From assembly GCF_038725785.1 (NCBI RefSeq), contig NZ_CP109796.1, positions 5,022,001 through 5,086,000 on the forward strand: a stretch of DNA of 64,000 bases. The letters are read 5' to 3'. Positions 16,112 to 25,214 of this stretch are shown piece after piece. Source of the DNA: Termitidicoccus mucosus (GTDB taxonomy: Bacteria; Verrucomicrobiota; Verrucomicrobiia; Opitutales; Opitutaceae). Numbering within the stretch: the first letter of the stretch is position 1; each line of letters starts with the position of its first letter. The notes beneath the pieces are model-generated. The model was not told where the DNA came from, made no database searches, and saw only the letters and a program-made list of their open reading frames with translations. The position numbers and the translations under genes are program-made.

Positions 16112-19100
16112 CTACGTTGTTTCCCTGTATTCTTTTTCCAGGGCCACGTAGTCGGGCTTGCCGGAGCCGAGGACGGGAATGGTTTTGCAGGGGATCAGCA
16201 ACCGCGGGACATAGAGCTCGGCGATGCCTTTTTCTTTGGCCTTGGCGAGAATGTCGGCGCGCTGCGGGGAAGGGTGGTCGGTGACTAGGATGACTTCCTC
16301 GCCTTTTTGCGGGTGCGGGCGGCTCAGGGCGGCATGGAGGTTTTTCGGCCAGGTGGCGGAGGCGAGTTCCTCGACCGCGGTCAGAGAGACCATCTCGCCG
16401 GCGAGCTTGGCGAAGCGTTTGGCGCGGCCGACGATGGTCACGTAACCGTCCGCGTCCACGTCAACGATGTCGCCGGTGTCATACCAGCTGTCGGGCGGGG
16501 CTTGTATCCGGCCGGGATTTTCAACGAGGAGGTAGCCGAGCATGATGTTGGGGCCGCGCACCCAGAGGCGTCCGCCGCGGTCGATGCCGGGGACGGGTTC
16601 GAGCCGCCATTCGATGCCGGGGAGAAAGGGGCCGACGGTGCCGGGGCGGTTGTGCATGGGGGTGTTGATGCAGAGGCCGGGGGCGGTCTCGGTCGCGCCG
16701 TAGGCTTCGAAGACACGCACGCCGAACTGGTCGGAGTAGTGCTGGCGGAGCTCGGCCTTCAGTTTCTCGGCGCCGCTGAACATGTAGCGCACGGAGAAAA
16801 AATCGTAGGGATGCGCGCGGCGGGCATAGCCGGCGAGAAAGGTGCCGGTGCCGAAGACGATGGTGGAGTTGGTCTGGTAGATGAGCTCGGGAATGATGCC
16901 GTAGTGCAGCGGCGTGGGATACATGAAGGTGGGCGCGCCGTGGAGGAGCGGGAGGATGACGCCGCCGGTGAGGCCGAAGGCGTGGAAGACGGGCAGGCAG
17001 GAGAAAAAACGGTCGTTGCTGGTGACGTCCACCGAGGCGACGAGTTGCTGGCGGTTGGCGTGGAGGTTGCGGTGGGAGAGGACGACGCCTTTCGGGGCGC
17101 CGGAAGAGCCGGAAGTGAAAAGGATCACGGCGGGCGTGTCGGCGAGGGGGGAGGCGGGCCGGGCGATTTTTTCAAAATGGGTGACGAGGCGCGAGCGCGC
17201 GGCGGCCAGCGTGGTCGCGGCGGCGTGGGTGGCGGACTGGAGTTTGGTGGAGGGCGTGGTGGCTTGGGCGGTTGCGACGCTGGCGGCGGATTGGGTGGCA
17301 CGGGCGACCCGCCCGTGTTCGTTTGGCGGAGGCATGGGCGGGACACCCATGCCACTCAATCCCACGGGCGGGACGCCCGTGCCACTTTCAGAGGCGCGGA
17401 CATTTTTGTCCGCGATGCCGAGGGCGGCGATGGTTTTTTTCTGGCGGCGGGCGGCGATCCAGCGGGCGTTGCGCAGGTAGAAGGGGAGGCGCAGGTAATC
17501 GGCGAAGGTCTTTTTCGCGGCGTCCTCCAGGTAGCGGACTTCCACGCCTTCGGCGCGCATGGCTTCGAGGAGGGGGTCGAGTTTGGCGATTTCGACAAAC
17601 TTGCGCGCGGTCCAGGCCACGCGGAGGCGCGAAACACGGCAGGCGGCGGCGATGCTGGCGGGGCCGGCGGAGTAGTTGAGCATGGCGCAGACGCGGCCCA
17701 TGGATTGCACGCCGAAGAAGGCGCACACGGCGGCGGAGCTGTTGGCGATGAGCAGGCCGACGGGGTCGCCGGGCCGCGTGCCGGCGCAGAGCTTGGGGCC
17801 GAGAAAAAGGCTGGCGGCGAGGAGGCGGCGGTAGGTGACGGGCTTGAATTGCGGATCGTCGAGGATGGGCGTGCCGTGGCCGTGGCGGATGGCGGCATCG
17901 ACGAGGCCTTGGAAAAGGGTGACGTTGTTGTCGGCGGTGGCGACGTTGATCTGGGCGAGGATGTCGTAGAGGTCGCGCGCCATGTGCTGGCGTCCGTCGC
18001 GCCCGAAGACGCCGGGCGGCGGATGGAATTTGCGCGGGGGCAGGATGGTGAGGGTGATCTTCGGCGACCAGCGGCGGCGGACTTTGCCCTTGAGCCGCGA
18101 GAAAACGGTGTGCACGGCGCCGTCGATTTGCACGGGGATGAGGTCGGCGTTGGCCTTGTCGGCGATGAGGCCGGGGCCTTCGTAAACCTTCATGATGCCG
18201 CCGGTGACGGTGAGGCGGCCCTCCGGGAAGATCACGATGGGCGTGCCGGTGCGCGCGAGCGTGGTGAGGGCCTTGATCGCCATGGGCTTGGTGGGGTCGA
18301 TGGCGTAAACGTTGACGGCCCAGAAAAAGGGCTTGAGCCACCATTTGGCGGCGAAGTCGGTATTGATGGCGAAGGTGGGGCGCTCGGGTAGAAACGCGGT
18401 GAGCAGCGCGGCGTCGAGGAATGAGGTGTGGTTGGCGATGATGACGCGGCGCTTGCCGGCGCGCTTGAAATTCTCCACGCCGCGCACCTCGACTTTATAC
18501 AGCACTTTCAGCGCCCAGCGCAGAAACGTGTGCACGACCGCCTCGGGCACGAGCGCGATGATGTAGAGCGCGATGCCGGCATTGGCGATGGCGAGCAGCA
18601 GGATCAACATCCACGCGGACAGGCCGAGGGCGAAGAGCGCGCCGCAGATGAGCGCGACGGCGGCCATGAAGAGCGCGTTGATGACGTTGTTCGCTGCGAT
18701 GATGCGCGAGCGGTGCGCGGGCGGCGACCAGATCTGCATGAGCGCATAGAGCGGCACGCTGAAAATGCCGCCGCAGACGGCGATGCCGAGCAGGTCGAGG
18801 CAGAGGCGCGCGCCGGTGAACGAGAAAAACGAAAACGCTTCCGTCACGTAACGGTCGCCGAGGCCGGCGGTGAGCAGCGACGCGTCGATCATGAACAGCG
18901 AGATCGCCAGGCCCGCGAGCGGGACAAATTTCGCGGTGGCCTCGCCGCGCAGGATTTTGTTGCAAAGCATCGAGCCGACGCCGATGCCGACGGCGAAGAT
19001 CACGAGCAGCGCGGTGACCGTGTGGTTGCCGGAGTGAAGCTGCGATTCGACGTAGGCGGGCGTGAGCGTGAGCCAGAAAATGCCGATGAGCCAGAACCAC

Positions 19101-19828
19101 GAGATGCCGAGGATGGCGCGAAAGATGCGGCGGCGGCGCGCGGTGAAACGGATGAGGTCGGCGGTGGCGGTGGCGATGTTGGGGTTGATTTTCAGGTCGG
19201 GCGACTCCGACGGCGCGGCGGGCACGCCGAGACTCGCCGCCCAGCCGGTGACGGCGCAGACGAGCAGCACGGCGCACACCCAATACGTGCCGCCGGGCGC
19301 CTCGATGAGCAGCCCGCCGAGCAGCGTGCCGCCGAGGATGGCGACGTAGGTGACGGCCTCGAAGATGGCATTGCCCGCCACGAGTTCGCCCTCGCGGAGA
19401 TGTTGCGGGAGGAGCGAGTATTTGAGCGGGCCGAAGAAGGCGGATTGCGTGCCGAGCAGGAAGATCGTCACGAAGAGCATCCAGGGATTGTCGAGCAGGA
19501 GGGCGGCGGAGCCGAAGATGAGGATGATGATTTCCCAGACTTTCGTGAGGCGCACGATGCGCGATTTCTCGAACTTGTCGGCGAGCTGCCCGGCAAAGGC
19601 GGAGAAGACAAAAAACGGCAGCGCGAAGAGCGCGGCGATGATTTGCGTGATGACGCTGGCGTTCCAGCCGTGGGTTTTCGCGAAGTGGAATGTGGCGAGG
19701 ATGACGAAGGCGTTTTTGAAGACGTTGTCGTTAAACGCACCCGTAAGCTGCACGAGAAAGAGCGGCAGGAAGCGGCGGGTTTTAAAAAGATGCAGGGCGC
19801 GGCCGGAACCGGGATGGGTGTCGGACAT
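16112..19828 (-). CDS. aas: LplT-PlsC-Aas fusion: lysophospholipid transporter / acyltransferase / acyl-ACP ligase
   Basis: 1238 residues in three parts. Residues about 15-425: 12-helix MFS transporter of the LplT type (FKTRRFLPLFLVQLTGAFNDNVFKNAFV). About 430-640: PlsC acyltransferase with NHTSFLDA (H-x4-D) and FPEGRLT. About 660-1238: AMP-binding acyl ligase with FTSGSSGAPKGVVLSH, YGATETAPG and YDTGDIV. In E. coli lplT and aas are separate genes whose products import lysophosphatidylethanolamine and re-acylate it at the inner membrane; fusion of all three occurs in several phyla. Just before the AMP-binding P-loop, residues about 813-845 are encoded by a repeat insertion (GTGVPPVG, GMGVPPMP) at 17295-17385. 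Confidence 0.92.
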   Translation of the reverse strand: MSDTHPGSGRALHLFKTRRFLPLFLVQLTGAFNDNVFKNAFVILATFHFAKTHGWNASVITQIIAALFALPFFVFSAFAGQLADKFEKSRIVRLTKVWEIIILIFGSAALLLDNPWMLFVTIFLLGTQSAFFGPLKYSLLPQHLREGELVAGNAIFEAVTYVAILGGTLLGGLLIEAPGGTYWVCAVLLVCAVTGWAASLGVPAAPSESPDLKINPNIATATADLIRFTARRRRIFRAILGISWFWLIGIFWLTLTPAYVESQLHSGNHTVTALLVIFAVGIGVGSMLCNKILRGEATAKFVPLAGLAISLFMIDASLLTAGLGDRYVTEAFSFFSFTGARLCLDLLGIAVCGGIFSVPLYALMQIWSPPAHRSRIIAANNVINALFMAAVALICGALFALGLSAWMLILLLAIANAGIALYIIALVPEAVVHTFLRWALKVLYKVEVRGVENFKRAGKRRVIIANHTSFLDAALLTAFLPERPTFAINTDFAAKWWLKPFFWAVNVYAIDPTKPMAIKALTTLARTGTPIVIFPEGRLTVTGGIMKVYEGPGLIADKANADLIPVQIDGAVHTVFSRLKGKVRRRWSPKITLTILPPRKFHPPPGVFGRDGRQHMARDLYDILAQINVATADNNVTLFQGLVDAAIRHGHGTPILDDPQFKPVTYRRLLAASLFLGPKLCAGTRPGDPVGLLIANSSAAVCAFFGVQSMGRVCAMLNYSAGPASIAAACRVSRLRVAWTARKFVEIAKLDPLLEAMRAEGVEVRYLEDAAKKTFADYLRLPFYLRNARWIAARRQKKTIAALGIADKNVRASESGTGVPPVGLSGMGVPPMPPPNEHGRVARATQSAASVATAQATTPSTKLQSATHAAATTLAAARSRLVTHFEKIARPASPLADTPAVILFTSGSSGAPKGVVLSHRNLHANRQQLVASVDVTSNDRFFSCLPVFHAFGLTGGVILPLLHGAPTFMYPTPLHYGIIPELIYQTNSTIVFGTGTFLAGYARRAHPYDFFSVRYMFSGAEKLKAELRQHYSDQFGVRVFEAYGATETAPGLCINTPMHNRPGTVGPFLPGIEWRLEPVPGIDRGGRLWVRGPNIMLGYLLVENPGRIQAPPDSWYDTGDIVDVDADGYVTIVGRAKRFAKLAGEMVSLTAVEELASATWPKNLHAALSRPHPQKGEEVILVTDHPSPQRADILAKAKEKGIAELYVPRLLIPCKTIPVLGSGKPDYVALEKEYRETT
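17295..17385. repeat. In-frame GTGVPPV-type repeat cluster inside aas
   Basis: Three hairpin units lie inside the aas coding sequence: CACGGGCG/CGCCCGTG at 17299-17317, a CATGGG/CCCATG unit at 17333-17350, and CACGGGCG/CGCCCGTG at 17363-17381. On the coding (minus) strand they read as TGVPPVG, MGVPPMP and, for the inverted unit, HGRVARATQ, in an Ala-rich linker. The reading frame stays open. Such GTGVPPV/MGVPPM peptides recur in Verrucomicrobia proteins as translated repeats. Confidence 0.8.
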
Positions 19829-19945
19829 GGGAAGAGAGGGGCGTTATTTAAATGGATGTTTGGGATTTTTTAGTGAGTCCTTTTTGCAGCTATTGAAAAG
19901 AACGACGAACCGGAAAATGCGGGAGTTTGGGGCGGCGGCGGTTGT

Positions 19946-20728
19946 TCAGCGGAACTCGTTCCATTCGGGCGCGGTGTAGTGCTCGACGAGCCCGTCCAGT
20001 TCGTGCTCGGCGAAATCGGGCCAGGGAGTCTCGGCGGCCTCCGCGCCGAGCGCGCGGGCGAGCGCATCGGTGAAAGCGGCGTGAAAGGCCTCCCAGTCGA
20101 GACCGGCGTCGAGCGCGTCGCGGGCGATCGAGCCTTGGAAAAGGAGGCCTTCCCTGGATCGTTTTTGCGCGGCGCCGGCGACTTTCGCGGCGTTGTCGGC
20201 GCGCACGACGTCGTGGAGCTCGGGCTGCGCGAAACACACGCCGGGGCCGCGGAGCGGGGATGCGATGCCGGTATCCGTATCTTCAATACCGCTGGCGGGT
20301 CCGTCGCCGGATTTTTTGAGCACGACGGGCTGGCCGAGAGCGAGCAGCACTTCCGCGATGCAGGCGTGGACGACGCGATAGGATTCGGGCGCGGGCGCCT
20401 CGCTGAGCGCATGCTCGCGCGGGATAACGAGCGCGTAGGTCCAGTCGGCGCGGTGGTCCACCACGCCGCCGCCGGTGGGGCGGCGGCAGAGCTCGACGGT
20501 TTCGTCCGGCGGGAGCTGGGCGCGCACAAAGTCGATTTTCTGGCTGTAGCCGAACGTGAACGCCGGGCGGTGCCAGCCGTAATGGCGGAAACGGGCGCGG
20601 GCCGGGTCCGGGTAGCGCTTGAGCAGCAAAAAATCGACGGCCATGTTTTCCGCCGCGCCCGCGTGGCGGGCCGGCAGGAGATCGAGTTGCACGGGGCCGG
20701 GGCCGGTGTCGCGCGCGGCGATTTTCAT
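19946..20728 (-). CDS. Lipoate-protein ligase-like (BPL/LplA/LipB domain) protein
   Basis: 260 residues of the biotin/lipoate ligase fold. The conserved lipoate-binding motif is clear: ELCRRPTGGGVVDHRADW at about 82-99 (RR-TGGG-V-H). Other family features are ENMAVDFLLL near the N-terminus and RFRHYGWHRPAFTFGYSQ. A long middle region (GIEDTDTGIASPLRGPGVCFAQPELHDVV, read in pieces) separates this from EGLLFQGSIARDAL. It probably transfers lipoyl or octanoyl groups to E2/GcvH-type proteins; the LipM/LplA/LipB subtype is not resolved. Neighbours give no further hint. Confidence 0.85.
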   Translation of the reverse strand: MKIAARDTGPGPVQLDLLPARHAGAAENMAVDFLLLKRYPDPARARFRHYGWHRPAFTFGYSQKIDFVRAQLPPDETVELCRRPTGGGVVDHRADWTYALVIPREHALSEAPAPESYRVVHACIAEVLLALGQPVVLKKSGDGPASGIEDTDTGIASPLRGPGVCFAQPELHDVVRADNAAKVAGAAQKRSREGLLFQGSIARDALDAGLDWEAFHAAFTDALARALGAEAAETPWPDFAEHELDGLVEHYTAPEWNEFR

Positions 20729-20877
20729 GACGCGAGACGCCTGGCCATGCCCCCGGCCAGTGTTCCGCCGGCAACAGTGTCAGATGTTTTTTCCTTGGTC
20801 TTTCCCATCAGTCATCCCGGTCTGCCAGAAAGAGCGGGAAAAAGAAAGATTTCCGGCAGGACGGCATCATTTTGGCG

Positions 20878-22326
20878 TCACGCCGGCACTCCGGCGGAGA
20901 CGGGGAGCGGAGGCTCCACCAGCGCGAGCAGCGAATCGATGACGTCGGCGGCGCTGTAGTGTTCCACGCCGTCCTTCAGAAAACGCACGACGTCGGCCAG
21001 CGCGTCGCCGGCGGTGGCGAGCATGTCCTCGACGAGATTGTTTTTCCGGCTCTGGGCGAGCCCGCTGGTGGCGAGCAGACCGTTGCACAGGCACATGCGG
21101 TTTTCGGTGTCGGCGAGGGCGCCGCCTTTGGCAATGTAGTCCGCCACCGGTTCGCTGGCGCAACGGAACCCGACCGCGCCGTCGGGTTTGCGGTAGGCCG
21201 AGCGCAGGTAGCCGAGGTCGCAAATGCGGGTGCGCGCCTCGTATCTCTTTTTTTCCGAGACGGTGCCTTCGACTTGCACGATTTTGAACGGAAATCCGGT
21301 GGGCGAGGCGAGCGGATCGGTGAAGACACGCGCGCTGCCGGCGCGCACGGCGGTGATGAGCTTGCGGCGGAGCCCGGCCTCCATGCCCGACTCCTCGCAG
21401 CAGGCGAAGGCCGTGCCGACCTGGATGCCCGCGGCGCCGGCGGCCTTCGCGGAGGCGAGCCCCGCGGCGCTGGCCCGCCCGCCGGCGAGCCAGAACGGCA
21501 GGCCGAGCGCGGCGATTTTATCGAGCTCGGCCTCGTCACGCGGGCCGTAAACGGGCTGGCCGGTGGCGTCGAGTTGCATGACGCCGCGGGGCGGGGCGTT
21601 GTGACCTCCGGCGATGGATGACTCGACAATAAAGCCGTCCACCTTGCCGCTGCATTTTCTCGCGAGCGAGAGGGCGAGCGTGGCGGAGCTGATGATGGCG
21701 AGAAAATGCGGGCGCTTGAGGCGCGGCGCGGGTTTGCCCAAAAACGCCTCGGGGTCGAAGCCGATTTCCATTTCGCCGCCGCCCTCGACATCGACTTTCA
21801 TCGTGGCGGGCAGGCCCTCGGACAGCTTGTCGAGCACGCCCGGGACGTGGCGCGGAATGCCCGCGCCCATGAGCACGTAGTCGACGCCCGCGAGCATCGC
21901 GCCATAAAGCGTGGCGAGCTGGGGGAGCTTGATTTTGTCGAGCAGGTTGATGCCGACGGGGGCGCCGGAGCCGCCCTTGGCGAGCGTGACTTCACCGAAC
22001 GCGGCGACGGCGGTCAACTCGGTGAGACTGCGCGCGGGTGTCGCGCTGAAAAACGGCACCGGCTTGTAGGGCGCGCCCTCGGGGCGGCCTTCGGGCGAAA
22101 ACCAGCGGTCGAGCACGCGACGGGCCATTTCCGGAATCGGAAACTTGCGGTAGGCGTCGCGGAGGAAGCCGCCGCGGTCGCCGTCTTGAAGGATGCGCGC
22201 ATGGACGGTGTCGATGCTGGTGCCGGAGACGACGCCGAGTTGACCCTTGGCCGAGACGGACCTTGCGAGCCGCCAGTTCGAGATGGCCACGCCCATGCCG
22301 CCTTGGATGATTTGAGGGAGATCCAT
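20878..22326 (-). CDS. Nitronate monooxygenase / PfaD-like FMN-dependent TIM-barrel enzyme
   Basis: 482 residues from the ATG at 22326. The start MDLPQIIQGGMGVAISNWRLA is the N-terminal FMN-binding signature of the nitronate monooxygenase (2-nitropropane dioxygenase) family. Others are LMGAGIPRHVPGVLDKL, VESSIAGGHNAPPRG with the conserved GGH, LGLPFWLAGGRASAAGL and GAAGIQVGTAFACCEESGM. At about 480 residues it is longer than typical Ncd2 enzymes (about 330) and carries a cysteine-containing C-terminal part (ENRMCLCNGLLAT), a layout seen in PfaD/FabK-like relatives. Substrate unknown. The frame is open 38 codons upstream but that part is basic and excluded. Confidence 0.82.
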   Translation of the reverse strand: MDLPQIIQGGMGVAISNWRLARSVSAKGQLGVVSGTSIDTVHARILQDGDRGGFLRDAYRKFPIPEMARRVLDRWFSPEGRPEGAPYKPVPFFSATPARSLTELTAVAAFGEVTLAKGGSGAPVGINLLDKIKLPQLATLYGAMLAGVDYVLMGAGIPRHVPGVLDKLSEGLPATMKVDVEGGGEMEIGFDPEAFLGKPAPRLKRPHFLAIISSATLALSLARKCSGKVDGFIVESSIAGGHNAPPRGVMQLDATGQPVYGPRDEAELDKIAALGLPFWLAGGRASAAGLASAKAAGAAGIQVGTAFACCEESGMEAGLRRKLITAVRAGSARVFTDPLASPTGFPFKIVQVEGTVSEKKRYEARTRICDLGYLRSAYRKPDGAVGFRCASEPVADYIAKGGALADTENRMCLCNGLLATSGLAQSRKNNLVEDMLATAGDALADVVRFLKDGVEHYSAADVIDSLLALVEPPLPVSAGVPA

Positions 22327-22452
22327 GTATGTCCTGTAAAAGAAGAGAAGAGTGAGCGTGTGAGAGGGACGGCGAGAAGCGCACTTGTCAAAGACCAAAG
22401 AAGATTCCGGCTTTGACCCGGGCGGGCGGCGCCGGGACAACCGGGAGGAATC

Positions 22453-23090
22453 TTATGGGGCGAGGCGCTCGATCACCCATTCGCCGGAGGCGTCGCGCCG
22501 GTAGCGCAGGCGGTCGTGCAGGCGGTTGCGGCGGCCCTGCCAGAACTCGACCGTCCCCGGCGTCACGCGCCAGCCGCTCCAATGCGGCGGCACGGGCACG
22601 GCCTGGCCGGCGTATTTTTGCTCGACGGCCTTGAACGCCTCCTCCAACGCGGACCGGCCGGTGACGACGGTGCTTTGCGGGGAGGCCCATGAGCTTATCT
22701 GGCTGGCGTGCGGGCGGGAGTGAAAATACGCGCCGGCTTCCTCCTCCGGGATGGGCGCGGCGGTGCCTTCGGCGATGACCTGCCGCTCCATCACGTGCCA
22801 AGGGAACAGCAGGGAGGCGAGCGGGTTGTCGGCGAGTTCGCGGCCTTTGCGACTTTCGCGGTTGGTGAAAAAACGAAACCGCGCGCATCGAGGCGCTTGA
22901 GCAGCACCATGCGCGAGGAGGGGCGTCCGTCGCGCGTGGCGAGCGAGCAGACCATGGCGTTGGGCTCGGGGAGTTTTGCCGCGGCGGCCTCCTGAAACCA
23001 TTTTTCGAACTGGCGGAACGGGTCGCGGGCAAGGCTTTTTTCAGACAGCCCGGCGAGGGAGTAGTCCTTGCGAAGGTCGGAGAAATCCAT
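22453..23090 (-). pseudogene. pdxH: Pyridoxamine 5'-phosphate oxidase, split by a one-base frameshift
   Basis: The gene starts at the ATG at 23090 and reads correctly through MVCSLATRDGRPSSRMVLLKRLDARGFVF (in parts), then the frame changes. The rest, FTNRESRKGRELADNPLASL, then ERQVIAEG, YFHSRPHASQISSWASPQS and a normal C-terminus FWQGRRNRLHDRLRYRRD...ERLAP, is in the next frame and ends at 22453. The break falls at a run of six A on the plus strand (22868-22873); seven would restore GFVFFTNRESRKG. Total length corrected is about 212 residues, normal for PdxH. Apart from this run every conserved motif is intact, so sequencing error, very recent mutation or slippage are all possible. PdxH makes pyridoxal 5'-phosphate, the cofactor form of vitamin B6. 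Confidence 0.88.
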
Positions 23091-23185
23091 GATGGGCGCC
23101 AGCCTAGCCTGCGGCGGCGCGCGGGCGAGGCCGGAGTTTGGGAGCGGCGGCCAGTCCGCATTACTTATGGGAAAATCGCACGCTC

Positions 23186-23222
23186 CGGCAATTTGTAACC
23201 CATTGGGCTACAGATTGCCGGG
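23186..23222. repeat. Imperfect hairpin between pdxH and kduD
   Basis: Arms 23186-23202 and 23206-23222 pair over 17 positions with two mismatches: CCGGCAAT/ATTGCCGG, TGTA/TACA and CCC/GGG with loop ATT. No T-tract. Located upstream of pdxH and downstream of kduD, both on the minus strand. Its core resembles the hairpin at 15436-15458. Confidence 0.55.
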
Positions 23223-23327
23223 ACGCGGTTGGGTGGGGGCAGGCGCTGGAGAGCCCTGTAAAAAAAGCGCGCCGGGATGCGGCGCGCTTTGCGAGTGGAT
23301 TTGAGGAATGATTTTCCGCGCCTTCGC

Positions 23328-24098
23328 TCAGCGGGCGAGCCAGCCGCCATCGACGGCGAGGGTATGGCCGTTGATGTAGTCGGAGGCGGGCGAGGCGAGG
23401 AAGACCACGGTGGTCATGAGGTCGTCCGGCGTGCCCCAGCGTCCGGCGGGGATGCGGTCGAGGATGGCCTGGTTGCGGGCCGGGTTCTCGCGGATGGGAC
23501 GGGTGTTCTCCGTGGCGATGTAGCCGGGCGCGATGGCGTTGGTGCAGATGCGGTGCGGCGCGAGCTCGTTGGCCATGAGCATGGTGAGGCTCTTGATGCC
23601 GCCCTTCGACGCGGCGTAGCCGGGCACGAGGATGCCGCCTTGGAAGGAGAGCATTGAGGCGATGTTGATGATCTTGCCGCCGCGGCCTTGCGCGATCATC
23701 TGCTTCGCCACGGCCTGGCTGAGGAAGAAGGGCGTGGAGAGGTTGATGGCGATGACGTCGTTCCAGTTTTTCGCGCTGTGCTCGGTGAAGGGCTCGCGGC
23801 GGATGATGCCGGCGTTGTTGACCAGGATGTCCACGCCGCCGAGTTGCTTGACCACCTCGGCGATGATGCCGGGCGCGGTCTCCGCGCCCTTGGAGAGGTC
23901 GGCGGTGATGCTGACGGTCTTGCGGCCGAGGGCGGCGATCTTCGCGGCGGTTTCGTCCATGGGGATGACGTCAACGAGCGCGACGTCCGCGCCGGCTTCA
24001 GCGAGCGCGAGGGCGTAGCCTTGGCCGATGCCGCGGCCGGCTCCGGTGACGATGGCGACCTTGCCGTCGAGTTTGAATTGATCGAGTAATTTGCTCAT
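23328..24098 (-). CDS. kduD: 2-dehydro-3-deoxy-D-gluconate 5-dehydrogenase
   Basis: 256 residues from the ATG at 24098; the 20 extra codons upstream lie partly in a repeat and are excluded. A short-chain dehydrogenase with TGAGRGIG (NAD binding), NNAGIIRREPF and the catalytic YAASKGG. FKLDGKVAIVTGAGRGIGQGYALALAEAGADV and the end YINGHTLAVDGGWLAR match KduD closely. It reduces 2,5-diketo-3-deoxygluconate to 2-keto-3-deoxygluconate with NADH in the cytoplasm, the step after KduI in the unsaturated uronate pathway from pectin. kduI lies directly upstream, separated by a family C hairpin, and two DUF4861 genes precede it. Confidence 0.93.
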   Translation of the reverse strand: MSKLLDQFKLDGKVAIVTGAGRGIGQGYALALAEAGADVALVDVIPMDETAAKIAALGRKTVSITADLSKGAETAPGIIAEVVKQLGGVDILVNNAGIIRREPFTEHSAKNWNDVIAINLSTPFFLSQAVAKQMIAQGRGGKIINIASMLSFQGGILVPGYAASKGGIKSLTMLMANELAPHRICTNAIAPGYIATENTRPIRENPARNQAILDRIPAGRWGTPDDLMTTVVFLASPASDYINGHTLAVDGGWLAR

Positions 24099-24154
24099 GT
24101 GGTTTTTTTGTGCGGGTTGGTGGATTGGGAGGGAGAATGGGTCGATGTATTTGG

Positions 24155-24247
24155 CCATCTTTCTCTTTCCTTTTCATCTTTATTCTTTCTTCCCTGATTT
24201 GCCGTGCGCACGGGGAGAAAGATTAAGAGGAAAGAAGAAAGGGAAGG
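24155..24247. repeat. Pyrimidine/purine long hairpin (family C), copy 2
   Basis: Pyrimidine arm 24155-24194 and purine arm 24213-24247 are complementary over most of their length with several mismatches, around a GC-rich loop containing GCCGTGCGCACGG. Located between the kduI stop and kduD start, in the middle of a probable operon, so it may reduce expression of kduD relative to kduI or mark a processing site. Confidence 0.7.
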
Positions 24248-24255
24248 AGGCGGAG

Positions 24256-25080
24256 TCAGCGCAGGTCCTTGGTGGCCACGGGGTCCATGTCTTCGTATTG
24301 CTGGTTGTCGCCGCCCATGGCCCAGACGAAGCGGTAGGCGGCGGTGCCGACGCCGGTGTGGATGGACCAGGAGGGGGAGAGGGCGACTTCGCGGTCGCGG
24401 ACGGTGAGGTGGCGGGTGCGGTCGGGCTCGCCCATGAGATGGACGACCATCTGGTCCTGCGGAATGTCGAAGTAGAGATAAATTTCGGTGCGGCGGTTGT
24501 GCACGTGCGAGGGCATGGTGTTCCAGACGCTGCCGGTTTCGAGCGTGGTGCAGCCCATGACGAGCTGGCAGCTCTTAATGCCGCCTTCCTTTTGGTGGAT
24601 GTAGCGGCGGATGACGCGGCGGTTGGCGTTGGCGGGGTCGCCGATGGGGGGCGTCTTGATGTCCTCGCCGCGGAGCACCGCCGTGGGATATTTGGCGTGG
24701 GCGGGGGTGCTGATGCAGTAGAACTGGGTGTCGCCGGAGAAGGAGACGTCTTTTTCCCCGAGGCCGATGTAGAGGCAGTCGAGGTGGCCGAGCTCGTATT
24801 TGGCGGAGCCGACGGTGACGGTGCCGGTCTTGGCAGTGAGGTTGAGGATGCCGATTTCGCGGCGTTCGAGGAAGTAGGAGGAACCGATCGGCTTGTAGTT
24901 GCCGAGTTTGATGGGGGAGCCGGCGGGCTGCACGCCGACGACGATCATGCGGTCGAGGTCGGTGTAGTGGGCGACGATCTGGCCGGGCTGAAAGAGGTTT
25001 TGAAGCAGATAGGTCTCGCGGAGTTTTTCCGTGGACATGACATTGGTGCAGTCGGGACTGGCGGAATAATGGACTTTCAT
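24256..25080 (-). CDS. kduI: 5-keto-4-deoxyuronate isomerase
   Basis: 274 residues from the ATG at 25080, close to the usual 278 of KduI. It starts MKVHYSASPDCTNVMSTEKLRE, and contains the metal-binding cupin motif MPSHVHNRRTEIYLYF (H-x-H with Glu six residues on) and a second conserved segment around MGEPDRTRHL. The enzyme converts 5-keto-4-deoxyuronate, formed spontaneously from unsaturated galacturonate, to 2,5-diketo-3-deoxygluconate in the cytoplasm. kduD follows; two DUF4861 genes lie upstream on the same strand, so the four genes probably form one transcription unit for products of pectin lyases and unsaturated uronyl hydrolases. Confidence 0.94.
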   Translation of the reverse strand: MKVHYSASPDCTNVMSTEKLRETYLLQNLFQPGQIVAHYTDLDRMIVVGVQPAGSPIKLGNYKPIGSSYFLERREIGILNLTAKTGTVTVGSAKYELGHLDCLYIGLGEKDVSFSGDTQFYCISTPAHAKYPTAVLRGEDIKTPPIGDPANANRRVIRRYIHQKEGGIKSCQLVMGCTTLETGSVWNTMPSHVHNRRTEIYLYFDIPQDQMVVHLMGEPDRTRHLTVRDREVALSPSWSIHTGVGTAAYRFVWAMGGDNQQYEDMDPVATKDLR

Positions 25081-25214
25081 GGGTGCGTGGTTGGTTGTTT
25101 GTCGGGTTTTATTTGTTGTGGATCGGATGAAAAGGGAAGCGTCGAAAAACTGACACAATGGCGCGGCAGGTTGAGTCTTTTTTGCGAATTGTGCGATTGG
25201 GCGAACTGTTTGCG

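Noticed and set aside
16307-19873. Two plus-strand frames (694 and 481 codons) opposite the aas fusion
   Set aside because: Both are shadows of the MFS/PlsC/ligase gene, with no recognisable domains.
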